Assembly (NCBI GenBank): GCA_019454045.1
Contig: SKCR01023809.1
Location: 248,001 to 312,000 of the forward strand
Source: Zanthoxylum bungeanum
Taxonomy: Eukaryota; Streptophyta; Magnoliopsida; Sapindales; Rutaceae
DNA length: 64,000 nt
Direction of reading: 5' to 3'
Both the position numbers and the translations under genes were made by a program. The notes under the pieces are model-generated. The model was not told where the DNA came from. It did no database searches and was given only the letters and a program-made list of their open reading frames with translations. The number at the start of each line of letters is the position of its first letter. Positions within the stretch are counted from its first letter, which is position 1. Shown in pieces: positions 23,313 through 33,961 of this stretch.

Positions 23313-24990
23313 AATGTTGAAAAGTGTTCTTAACCCTTCATTTTTTCATTTAAATATTTTGTTTTTATATATTTATATAAGTTATAAATATTGATATGCA
23401 TGTTTAGATGAATAGGCACAAAATAATATTCATGTGATAAATGGTTATTGTTTTTCATGTGATGAATGGATTTTGCATTAGTCGTAAATTTTTCCGGCTC
23501 CTATTTTATTATTGGTTTTGATTTTTGGATGTAAGGCCATAAGGCCAATTTTTTACAATTGTTGTAATTTTAATTTTCCAATATAAAATTTCAATTATTT
23601 TAATTTGGAGCACCGAAGTTGCAAAAGGAGCCAACACCACATTGGAGCGTGATTTGAAGACCAAGGGATGCCTTGGGTGTTGTTATACTAAATAAATTAG
23701 TATAGGAAAAATAAGAGCCCGGTCAATTCAAAAAAAAATTTATGTTATATGTATGTTTAATTCGAATTGTTTGAATAACATGTCATATAGCTTAGGGTGC
23801 CTACTCTTGCATTTCACATGCCATAACATGCACTTGATGCATAATCATTATAGACATGAAATGTGATTCTTATGTGATTTAAAATGTTTAAATTAGAATA
23901 TGATATGTAAGGAAAATTAATTAATTGGATTAATTGGTTTTATGGTTTAAAATTTGAATTCTAATAAATTTGGCTTAATAAGTTCATAATAAATTCCATT
24001 GGTATATAGGATGGAAACCCGGACATAAATTCCATTGCCAAATCCGAATGGACGGTAACGTGGTCTGCACTCGGGATACAATTCCATATATCATTGGATT
24101 TTATAACGCATAAGATTAATTAAATAGTTTAATATAAATCTTGACCATTTTAGGATTCTAAATTTTTAAATCTATTTGTGTTCTAGTATTTTAAAAGCTA
24201 AAATATGATAGGTCATTAATACCACTCTAATTAAATTAGTTTAATTGGGTAATACAATTAGTAGAGACTAATGGAAATTAGTGATAGAAATTTTAAGAGT
24301 TAAAATTGGTTAGGTCACTAACAGTGTACTAGTGTTAATAAGAGTTATGATTTAGCCGCCATAAATTTATTCACACTAGTTAAATTAAAGTATTAGATAT
24401 TTTATAAATAGAAACCTTAAACTCAAAATAATGAGTGGGAGAGGGATAGACGACAGTATATCCCGCGATCTTCATTGTTAGTCCGAAAATGTGAGATTCA
24501 AAAGGCGTCTCGAGACGACTTTGCTTTCGTCCCCCTACGGATGGTGTCCATTTTGGGTCAATATCAGGTTTGGATTCCGATAGGATAGGGATTCTAGATG
24601 TATCTGAGGAACTGACCTACCCTACGGCGGAACTTCACTAGTTAAGTCTAAGGGTCCCGAAACGACGGGTCACACTCACAAATGAATGATTAACTGTTCA
24701 TCTATATTCCTTGATCGAATCAAATGGTAGTTGGTTAATATAGGAATAAAAGTTATTCTCCCATATATTAATCAATTGAGATTGTCTCGATCTATCATGC
24801 AAATACTTGAACTACCCTACGGCGGCACTTATTTGTCGGATGATAGATTTCTATGGCATAGTAATTCTCCAAGGTTTCTAATTTGTTATCTATGGTTCAT
24901 ACATCATGTTTAATTTTATACCAAAATTGTTTGATAATCTTAATATACGATGAATGAATGTTAAATGCATGTTTATTTTATTTTTCAGCC
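23313..24990 (+). other. leader of B copy 1
   Basis: About 1.7 kb of non-coding sequence. It holds a GTAAGG splice-donor-like site at 23531, a perfect palindrome CGTCTCGAGACG at 24506-24517, the word CTACCCTACGGCGG at 24617-24630 and again at 24812-24825, and a pyrimidine run plus CAG (24987-24988) directly before the gag ATG. Confidence 0.75.
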
Positions 24991-27880
24991 ATGGTTTCTC
25001 CGATTATTTCCATACCCTCAAATGATAAATTAACGAGAGAAAATTATGATAAGTGGAAAAGTAACATGTGTAGGAAACGTTTTCCCTCGCGCTGCGGAAG
25101 CGATTAGGCTCACGGATCGAACTTGAAAAAAATTTCTGCTCTTCCCTTTGCTTGGTCGAACCACACCAGTGGATTCACTGATGTTTTGGACAAAATCTCA
25201 GCTCCGGAATAGCCCCGAAACAGTCCCCGAACAGCCCTTGAACTGCAGTGAAATAACGGACTGTTTTGGACACGTTATGGGTGTGAACTGCACCTAGTTT
25301 CAGGTCTGATTTGCGCCACTCACTGCTCAATTTCAGATCTGATTTTTCTCCAAAAATCAATTCTAACACAGCCCTAAAATTATCCTAAAGTGTTTCCCAA
25401 AATCCCGAATGAAAACCAAACAAAACGGAGCTCCCTGAGAACTTGTATCTGCGCAAATTGCAGGGATTCCAGGGGCTGGTTGTCGTGACTTGTGTTAAGT
25501 ATTTGGGGATGTTTTTCAACGTCACGAGGTCTTCCAAACTATGTCTCGACACTAACGGATGGTAGTGTGGGCTACACTCACAAATTAATCTATAAACGGT
25601 TTAGAGAATAATCACACACACCAAAAGAATTCTCAACTCTTGAGAGCTCGGAGAAGGAGATGGAGGCTATGGTTTCTAATGACTTGTGTATTAAAAATAA
25701 ATCATAATTTATCTTTTATACTTATGGTTAATTTGTTTTATAAAACAAATCAACAACTAGTCTCCCAATCTCTATGGAATTCGGCCAATGGGGGATTAGG
25801 AATCCTTGTTTTATTTTGCTTCCAAAATAAACAAATCCTACTCCCTTTAGGACTCCAAATTTTCGGCCAAGGGGGATTTAATTTGGATTTGATTTTGTTT
25901 CCAAAACAAAAAAATCCTATCTCTAATATGACTCCAAAAATTCGGCCAAGGTAGGGGACAATTAGGATTTGATTTTGTTTCCAACAAAACAAATCCTATT
26001 CTTATCCAATAGGAATCCTACCTTGGTAATAATCCTTAGCGTTATTAAATTATATCATATATAATTTAATGTTCTAATTTAATAATTATCATATATAATT
26101 ATTAATACTTTATATTAACTTTTAATATAAAGTCTCATGTGTGATATAATTATTATTAATCATATTAATAATATTTATTCCTTTTGTGAGTATATAATTG
26201 GACCATCCAATTATATTAGCTCCGCTATAGTAAATCGAGCTAGCACGGGGACCAAGTGGACCTACGGTTCTGAGCTCCAATAATCTCGAAATATTAATTA
26301 AGCTCTTAATTAAATATTACGATTATTAACTCCGGGTTATTCCACTAAAAACCCGAAGTTGCACTCTCGTCGCCGTAGATAAAATATAAGGCCGAACAAA
26401 GTCGGTGTCCACCGATATAGTCATTGCATACGAATTGATCCATCACGAATATCTCGTAATTAGAGCCGGGTCATAATGTCTGTTATACCCCTCTAATTAT
26501 TTTATCTTAAGTACCATTGATTCTCTAATGAACGATTTATTCACAACTGTTATGAATATTAATCTTTCTATTCGTAATAGAAAAACTTGAGCCCTCAAAC
26601 CGTTCAAGTACCGAATCAACCCTTAAGAGAGATACTCATCTACTTCTCGTAAGAAGGAGTAAATTCCATGTCTATGTAAAACGTTCCCAGCTACATAACA
26701 GACTATGCCCCCAAAGTACGTAGTTATTGGTTGGGATTGCTACACCAACCTCACCTTTGTAAATCAAATGACACAACCTGTTATGTAGGAGTTCGTAGTA
26801 TACTCAGGATTAAGATCAATCCATATATGACCATCAAGTAGATCGAAATGACTTTCTTTGTTTAACGGATATTATAAGAATGTCATTTCTATCTAGGCCC
26901 AGTCCTATATGATCACATCATATAAGGTGCCTCCATTCTCATGTCTCTACATGGACGATCCGGATTAAGATCGTCATCCAAATATAGAATGGACCGCAGC
27001 TATAGATAAACCACAAACAAAGTACCTGGTTTGTTTGCTCTCTGGAGGTACATAAGTAATCTATGGTATTTATGAAGATATACAATATGCGATATTGAAC
27101 AAACAATTAGATAAATGAATAATGCATCCTTTTATTTCTAAACACATGAAGCCGTTTACATCACATGTAGCTCTAGGGCATACATCCCAACAACATGAAC
27201 GCTATCTTGGTCTGCGAAGACCTAAAGTTTGTCCGGACGGAAGAGTGTCCTCCCGAGCAGGCCAGAAATGCTGGCCAAGCTGTGCAAGATACCTACCAGA
27301 AATGGGTCGCAGCTAATGAGAAAGCTCGTTGCTACTTGCTAGCAGGGATGTCTGAGGTTCTTGCTGCAAAGCATGAACCTTTGGCTTCAGCATCTCAGAT
27401 GATGAAGTCATTGCATGGCATGTTCGGGCAGCCTTCAGAGCGTCAATGTCATGAGGCCATAGTCTCAGCGATGATTGCTAGGATGAAGGATGGGACATCA
27501 GTCCGAGAGCACGTCTTGAGGATGATGACATATCTCAACACTACTGAAACCCAAGGAGCTCATATTGATTAGCGTAGCCAATTGACCATAATTATGGAAA
27601 CTCTTCCAAAGAGTTTCCTACAGTTTAAAAGCAACTATGTTATGAACAAGTTGACTTTTACTTTGACCCAGCTGCTTAATGAGCTCACCCACTAGGATTC
27701 CATGTTTATGGATCCTCGTAAGCCCAGTGCTGAGGCAAATATTGCCGAGTCTTCAAAATCTTCAAGATGAAGAAGAATAGCACTGGGAAGGCTAAGGCTA
27801 AGCCCATGAAGAAGAAGAATAAGAAAAGCTCCAAGGATGCCAAGCCCAAGGGAAAGTATTTCAACTACAACAAGAACGGG
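24991..27880 (+). pseudogene. gag: B copy 1 gag, interrupted by a solo LTR and then by the Tat-like composite
   Basis: The start is ATG 24991 in GCCATGG (MVSPIISIPSNDKLT). A solo LTR with its duplication occupies 25069-27197. The frame resumes in phase at 27198 as UBN2-type gag (AILVCEDLKFV, KWVAANEKARCYLL, MKDGTSVREHVLRMMTYLN). A TAG at 27570-27572 ends the open frame. Another stop and a one-base deletion (about 27770) follow. The zinc knuckle is YFNYNKNG, with both first cysteines replaced by Tyr, and there the 14-kb insertion begins. It continues at 41960. Confidence 0.88.
25069..27192 (-). repeat. solo LTR of a family B-type copia element
   Basis: On the minus strand it reads TGTTGGGATGTATGCCCTAG to CGTTTCCTACA, 2.12 kb, similar in length and ends to the family B LTRs. 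Perfect ACATG duplications flank it at 25064-25068 and 27193-27197. It has no internal region, so it is a solo LTR left by recombination. It lies inside B copy 1 gag, in reverse orientation to the host copy. Confidence 0.92.
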
Positions 27881-30123
27881 TGTAGGACACAGAAATCGGC
27901 GACGCTGTTCTAGGCTCGCGGCCTAGTCAGGAGTACGAAATAGCCCACGGAGGAACTAAATCGGAGAATAATGGAGTCGCCACCCAGTGTGAACTGGGAC
28001 AAAGATTTAAGGCCTCACTTACCCCTCGCAAGGGAAGACCTCAAACCATTGGGTTCAGAATGGTCCCTTACTTATGCCACTTGTAATGAACGGATTTGTG
28101 CAATAATTTAACCAAGTCTACGCAACATATATTCCTAAGAGTATTCTATTTCTATGTTCACGTGCATGAAAATAAAAAACCTATCTAAGTTTGCATTCTT
28201 TAAAAGTAAGTCATCATAACGCGCAAACACACACAACACTAATACATCTCTTGAATTATCGAAAAACAAACAAACAAAAATAAATACAACCTAAACATAA
28301 ACGTATATTAAACTCCGAATGCGAGAAAATAACTAAATCATGCATAAATAAATAACATAATCATACTTAAAAATAAATAACATGCTAAACTAAATCAAGC
28401 TAAATAATCTACTATACTAAATCATGCTCGAACACAAGTTTGATGAGACGAAATATGTGTGTCTCTCAAGTGGTACGTGGAGTTGTATCCCGAGTGCAGA
28501 CCGCAATACCGTCCATTCGGATTCGGCTACGAATTTACGTCCGGGTTTCCATCGAATACCGCAAGAGAGAACACATAGTCTGTTCATCCAGAATCAATCA
28601 TCATCACCAATCCACAATACTCATGCGAAATATAAATATCAATAAAAACAATAATACAATAAAAGTCCTGAAATAAAGTAATAAAATAAATAAAAAAAAG
28701 GATAATAAAAGGGGTGCCCTCAGGTCTAACCTCTTAAGTCGTCTCTCGGAAGTGCGTTACACCACCGTCGGAAGGGTTGAGGTTCCGCAACTCCTCCGGT
28801 TCACTGGTTCAACGTTTTCCTTCGCTATTTCACTGTTTGGGCTGCTGTTTTACTCTGTTTTACGGCTGTTTCTGGTCACGGTTTTGGCTTACTATTTTGC
28901 GGTAATGTGGGACTGTTTTGAGGTGATTTTTACGGTAATGGGGGTGGTTTTCTGGACAGTTTTGGTAGTCAGAAAGTAGCTTCACTGGGTAGATTTTTGA
29001 TGATTTAAGTGCAGTTTTTAGGGACTGTATGCGGCAATTTTCTGGATGCAGTTCAGTGCGGTTTGGAGGCAGTTTTTGTGTACATGAAGGAGGGATGAAT
29101 GAAGGCTAATTAGGCGTGAAGTGGCTGAATGTTTGTGGCATTTAGGGACGTGGTGAATGCTTATGAGCTGAATTGGTGAGGTGTGAGGGCTGATTGGATG
29201 AGGGGTACGTGAGTGAGGTTGAAGGCAGGTGGCATTGAATGGGGCAATGTGTGTTGGCTGTGGGTGCGTGAAAGCTCTTGGTACGTGAGGGCTATGTGGC
29301 TGTTTGCATGAGTGGGTGATGTGTCGATGCATGAAGGAATGAGTGCAGTTTGACGTGAATGGCTTATGTGTGAGGCAGTTTGAGTGATGAAGGGGCATAT
29401 TTTGTTTTCTTTTGTTTATTTGTGAGTTGCCGAGTGAAGGAGAGATCCAGAGAGATGCTTGAGGGTTTTATTTTTGTGTTTTCGTGAGAATGAGCTAGGG
29501 TCCAAGGGTTTGGCTTGTGTTTTCTTTTATATGAGAGGGTTGGGGTTATCCTTGTATAGGTAGTGAAAGAATATTATAATTATGGGGGGAATATTTAATT
29601 TGTGTATCATAAGGAAATGATATCTTTAATTAGGGAGGTAATTTGTTTTAGTTAGGAAGATGATTATTGGGATTTGATTTGATTTCATTTAGTTTAGGCA
29701 TGTGATTTAATTAGGAATGTGATTTATGAGATTTGATTTGATTAATTTAATTTAGGAATGAGATTTGTTTTGATTTAATTGGATTTGATTTAATTTAATT
29801 TGATTTAATTTAATTTTTGACATGTGTTTTAAATATTTTAATTATTATTGGATGTGATTTAATGGGCTTGGGCTAGGTGGGCGTGTGGCTTTGGTTTTGG
29901 GCTAGGTGGGCGTGTGGCTTTGGTTTTGGGCTAGGGATGTGTTTTAAAACAAAGGTCCAACAAGCAAACCTGAAGCTAAACAAGCGAATTAAATCGAATA
30001 AGATGTCAACACCTGACTCTTCCCTTCCGACGTCTGTTTCCCGCGACTTCCATAATTTAAAGAGGTAGTGTCTCCATGTGAGACTCATCATCGGGAATTA
30101 CATGCAAAAATGTAATGCCTACA
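27881..30123 (-). repeat. Tat-like LTR 1 (3' LTR of the left unit)
   Basis: Plus strand TGTAGGACACAG to ATGCCTACA, 2.24 kb. A TATA box TATAAAAG lies on the minus strand at 29524-29531. A tandem duplication of a 27-29-bp unit with GTGGCTTTGGTTTTGGGCTA lies at about 29875-29935. A His/Pro-rich minus frame (29018-29398) lies within it but shows no known domain. Confidence 0.9.
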
Positions 30124-30124
30124 G

Positions 30125-30137
30125 TCGCCCCCACTTT
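30125..30137 (-). promoter_or_regulatory. polypurine tract of the left Tat-like unit
   Basis: The minus strand reads AAAGTGGGGGCGA next to the LTR end. The second unit has the same tract at about 36136-36148. Confidence 0.85.
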
Positions 30138-30279
30138 GATGGGACTTGTGCAGTGTGTGACAATGACAATCCTATCAAAGTTATGCAATGCATTTTTACT
30201 TACCTGGCTCGCCAGCTGCCACCTGACTTGCCTGCTGCTTCGAACTGAGTTGATCTGATGGTCCATTTTCGAATTGTGC

Positions 30280-30910
30280 TTCATTTTTGGAGCGCCATTT
30301 TCGGCATCTGTTGTGTGTGCTCCATTTTTGAAGCGCCATTTTCGGTATCTGTTCTGTGTGCTCCATTTTGGAGCGCCATTTTCGGCATCTGTTGTGTGTG
30401 CTTCTTTTTGGAGCGCTAATTTCGGCATCTGTCGTGTGTGCTCCATTTTGGAGCGCAATTTTCGACATCTATCATGTGTGCTCCATTTTGGAGCGCCATT
30501 TTCGGCATCTGTTGTGTGTGCTCCATTTTGGAGTGCCATTTTCGGCATCTATCGTGTGTGCTCCATTTTGGAGCGCCATTTTCGGCATCTGCTGTGTGTG
30601 CTCCATTTTGGAGCGTAATTTTCGGCATCTGCTGTGTGTGCTCCATTTTCGGCATCTGTTGTGTGTGCTCCATTTTGGAGCGCCATTTTCGGCATCTGTT
30701 GTGTGTGCTCCATTTTGGAGCGCCATTTTCGGCATCTGCCGTGTGTCCTCCATTTTGGAATGCCATTTTCGGCATCTGCCGTGTGTGCTCCATTTTGGAG
30801 CGCCATATTCGGCATTTGTTGTGTGTGCTCCATTTTAGAGCGCCATTTTCGGCATCTGTCGTGTGTGCTCCATTTTACAGCGCCATTTTCGGCATTTGTT
30901 GTGGTCCATT
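30280..30910. repeat. 40-bp minisatellite, about 15 units, Tat-like copy 1
   Basis: Units follow one another at exactly 40 bp, for example from 30361 to 30640. Each contains CCATTTTGGAGCGCCATTTT, then CGGCATCTG and GTGTGTGCT. One unit near 30641 has lost about 15 bp. Because 40 is not divisible by 3, each strand reads through all three frames in a 40-residue cycle, which makes long spurious open frames. Confidence 0.97.
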
Positions 30911-31329
30911 TCTGAACCGTGATGTGCGAGAATGTGGCTCATTTTTGAACAGTTACTTGATGAGATGGTCTTTGCCGCAACAAACCTGCGAATACAAAAT
31001 AAAAATTGCATGTATGTGATATGTATACATGTATGCATGGATATGTTTCTTATTCCGATGGGTTAGGCCTTCCTTATGCTCCTTGGTGCGATTTTCCTGT
31101 CTTTGGTCGCCCCCTGGGCCTGCTCATAGTTCCTTTCTGTCGATTCTCTCTTGGTGATTGTTCAATTTCCTTTTGTCTCATTGCTCAAGTTCTCGATAAA
31201 TCCCTTATTCGCGGGGTAGTTGACTGGTCGCCCCCAGACTCGATTTAGCTTTTTGCTCTTCGTTGCTTGCACTCGGCCAAAGTAGATCATGTGATGTGAC
31301 GTTCCAAAACTGTTGATGATCTGGGCCGC

Positions 31330-31990
31330 GACCCCAGGACTCATCCCCAAAACTAATACCGATTCTGATGTGGGCCTCAACCCTGGGACTCATCCCAAAA
31401 CTGATACTGATGAGGGCCTCAACCCTGGGCCTCGCCCCCAAACTGATACTGATGCGGGCCTTGCCCCCAAACTGATACTGATGTGGGCCTCGCCCCAGAC
31501 TGGTACTGATGTGGGCCTCATCCCCAAACTGATACCGATGTGGGCCTCGCCCCATACTGATACTGATGCGGGCCTCGCCCACAAACTGATACTAATGTGG
31601 GCCTCGCCCCAGACCGATACTGATGCGGGCCTCGCCCCCAGACTGATTCCGATGTGGGCCTCGCCCTCAGACTGATACTGATGCGGGCCTCGTCCCCAAA
31701 CCGATACCCATGTGGGCCTCGCCCTAGACTGATACTGTTGTGGGCCTCGCCCCCAGACTGATACTGATGTGGGCCTCGCCCCCAGACTGATACCGATGTG
31801 GGCCTCGCCCTCAGACTGATACTGATGCGGGCCTCGACCCCAAACCGACACTGATGTGGACCTCGCCTCCAGATTGATACTTATGTGGGCCTCGCCCCCA
31901 AACTGATACTCATGTGGGCCTCGCCCCAGACTGATATTGATGTGGGCCTCGCCCCCAGATTGATACTGATGTGGGCCTTGCCCCATGCTC
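31330..31990. repeat. 28-30-bp minisatellite, about 22 units, Tat-like copy 1
   Basis: Units read roughly ACTGATACTGATGTGGGCCT then CGCCCCCAG. Each has GGGC-CTC-GCCC, a self-complementary core. Unit length varies by one or two bases through C-run changes. Confidence 0.97.
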
Positions 31991-32333
31991 CATTTTTAAG
32001 ATTGATTTTGATGTGATGTCGCATATCAACATGTTGTATTGCCTCTCACGAGATAGTCCTGATAGCTAAACATATTTTTGTCATAAACGGATGCTTCGCG
32101 TCGAAACCAAAGAACCTTCAAAGTACTTAATATACTCAAATCTGACCGTTTGAGCACGTGATCTGAACTAGACTCCTAGTGTGTGTGTGTGCCAAGGCTC
32201 TGCCGCAACTTAATTCTTAAGTAAGCCAACTCGATGATTTTGTCTTGGAGAATTGGATCGGTGGGTCTAACCAACCTAGATGTCTTGATCATACTCTGTG
32301 ATTACTTCTTCGTACTCAACATGATATGGTTTT

Positions 32334-32465
32334 CTTCTTCTTTCTTTCGTCTCTTTCTTTTCTTTTTTTTTTTCTTTTGAACTTTTTTTTTTCTTTTTTT
32401 TTTCTTTTTTTTTTTCTTTTTTTTTTCTTTTTTTTTTTTTTTTTTTTTTCTTTTTTTTCTTTCGT
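32334..32465 (-). repeat. purine tract of about 130 bases on the element strand
   Basis: The plus strand is nearly all T with scattered C, so the minus (element) strand is AAAG-rich. Copy 2 has a shorter form at 38198-38262. Confidence 0.9.
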
Positions 32466-33941
32466 TTCTGTCTGTTTCCGACACACCTACCCTTTAAGGT
32501 AGCATTTCTCCTCATGGTGGTCCTAATACTCACCCATGGGTAGCTTCACACTTATCGGTTATAGGTGGTCTATTTTTTCTTTTTCTTTTCAGAGACTTTT
32601 CTTCCTTTCGAACCATATCATATATCGTAGCGTAAGTAAACCAGGATGGACATCCAGGCAAATGGTCATTCACTGATCCGCCATCCCTTTAACTAGTCAT
32701 ATTGCTGACCACTCAGGCTTCCACTGCTAAGATCCCGTAATTAAGTGCTCATGAGTCTAGCCGAGATCAACTACTCAAAATATCGGACGAGAGTACATCT
32801 CGCACTTATCATTTCTAAGGTTTCACCCCAAAGAAAATAATGTCATCACCAGACTTATGCCTAACTATTAGGGACTAAAAACAAACAATTTTTTTTTCCT
32901 TTTTTTCACAAATTTTTTTTCTAAAGGCCCCCCAATGGTCTTTCTATCATTGCCGTAAAGTTTTTTTTATGTTTCTCGGCTTCCCTTTCCCGATATCCAT
33001 GTTTGTTAAACTCTTTTTGACAAATCATTCTTTCTTCTCTAACCCAACAGATATCTATGATGGCTTTTAAGACACAGGGTTAACATGATGCGTGAATGCA
33101 TGATATGCATGAGATGCGTGCGATGTATGGAATATATAAGTCGGCCCATTATCATTTTAAAGCATTCAAACATACTATTGTGCGGTGCAAACTTGTCGCA
33201 GTTGAAAAAGGCCCAATAGGTTTACACTTTTGCGATAACATGGCTAAACAACTTCAAATGATAAGAGGCCTAAACGCAAAATGGCCCATTGGCATTTTAG
33301 AAGCTTTTGGCCCGATTGCCACAAAGCACAGACTCGTCCCAGTTTAAATGGCCAAACAAGCTCATACCTCATGACAAAAAGTCCAACTGTATCCAAATGA
33401 CGATGGTCCTAAACGCAAGCATAACATATAGTTTCTATTGGTCCTACAACTACAGTTCATGTGCGGGTTTATAGGGGTATAGACAAAGGCTCTCGCCGGT
33501 GAAGGATTGCCCACAACTAGGACTCCCCACTCAAGGGTTCAAATGACCAAGTTAGCGCACCTTTTTTATACGCTAAGATATGTGCCAACGAGTTATGGTG
33601 CGTGACTAACTGTCAAATGGATTTCCTATTGTAAATTCCCCAGAGGGAGGGTGGAGCGAACTCTCTTATTTACCCAAGCCTCTTAGGCTCTTATCGCCTT
33701 GGTGACAGGAATAAACAACAAGTCCTCCAAATTCGTCTGTCACAGTGAGTTGCGGGTAATGATTATTTAGGTACCTTCACAACTTTTCCTTATAGAAAGG
33801 TAGTGAATGAAGGAAGACACCAAACCATTACCTAGCCTTAATAATGCCTTTGATTAAACCCCTTTCAACCAACTTTAGACACAATCAACTAATAGTAAAA
33901 ATCCAAACATTACAAGATATTATTTCGGGGCCGATTGTCTA

Positions 33942-33958
33942 TCCCAGTGGAGTCGCCA
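33942..33958 (-). promoter_or_regulatory. primer-binding site, Tat-like unit 1
   Basis: The minus strand TGGCGACTCCACTGGGA lies three bases from the LTR and matches the GGCGACTCC-type PBS of plant Tat/Ogre elements. The second copy is at 39738-39754, with TAG for TGG. Confidence 0.88.
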
Positions 33959-33961
33959 GAC

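Larger units (their letters stand above)
30124..33961 (-). mobile_element. Tat-like internal region 1 (no gag-pol)
   Basis: In element order (right to left) it holds the PBS (33942-33958), about 1.4 kb of unique non-coding sequence, two purine-rich stretches (32888-32925 and 32334-32465), about 300 bp of unique sequence, a 29-bp repeat array (31330-31990), a short spacer, a 40-bp repeat array (30280-30910) and the purine tract. I see no protein motif of any retroelement gene in any frame. Confidence 0.85.

Noticed and set aside
25640..25992. Overlapping frames on both strands (104 and 80 codons)
   Set aside because: They lie wholly inside the solo LTR at 25069-27192, and are most likely chance frames over short internal repeats (CAAAATAAACAAATCC-like words).
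28424..28645. Small frame (KYVCLSSGTWSC) found in all three Tat-like LTRs
   Set aside because: Its presence in all three follows from LTR identity. It has no recognised domain, varies at its 3' end, and lies on the strand opposite to the element's transcription.
29018..29398. His/Pro-rich 126-codon minus-strand frame in Tat-like LTR 1, with a similar frame at 40854-41285
   Set aside because: The middle LTR does not keep it as a comparable open frame. The composition follows from GTG/TGG-rich LTR sequence, and no domain is seen.
30057..31019. Long frames on both strands (up to about 190 codons) with a 40-residue repeat
   Set aside because: The 40-bp unit lacks stops in most frames, so long open stretches arise on both strands automatically. 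Units mutate without regard to any frame.
31313..31986. Frames of 120-198 codons over the 29-bp repeat
   Set aside because: Same reason: a GC-rich repeat with few stops. Indels of one or two bases between units change the frame freely.
30280..32000. Possible CRISPR-like array
   Set aside because: Units are contiguous, without unique spacers, and the setting is a plant retrotransposon.
32276..32533. Lys-rich minus-strand frames
   Set aside because: These are translations of the purine tract.
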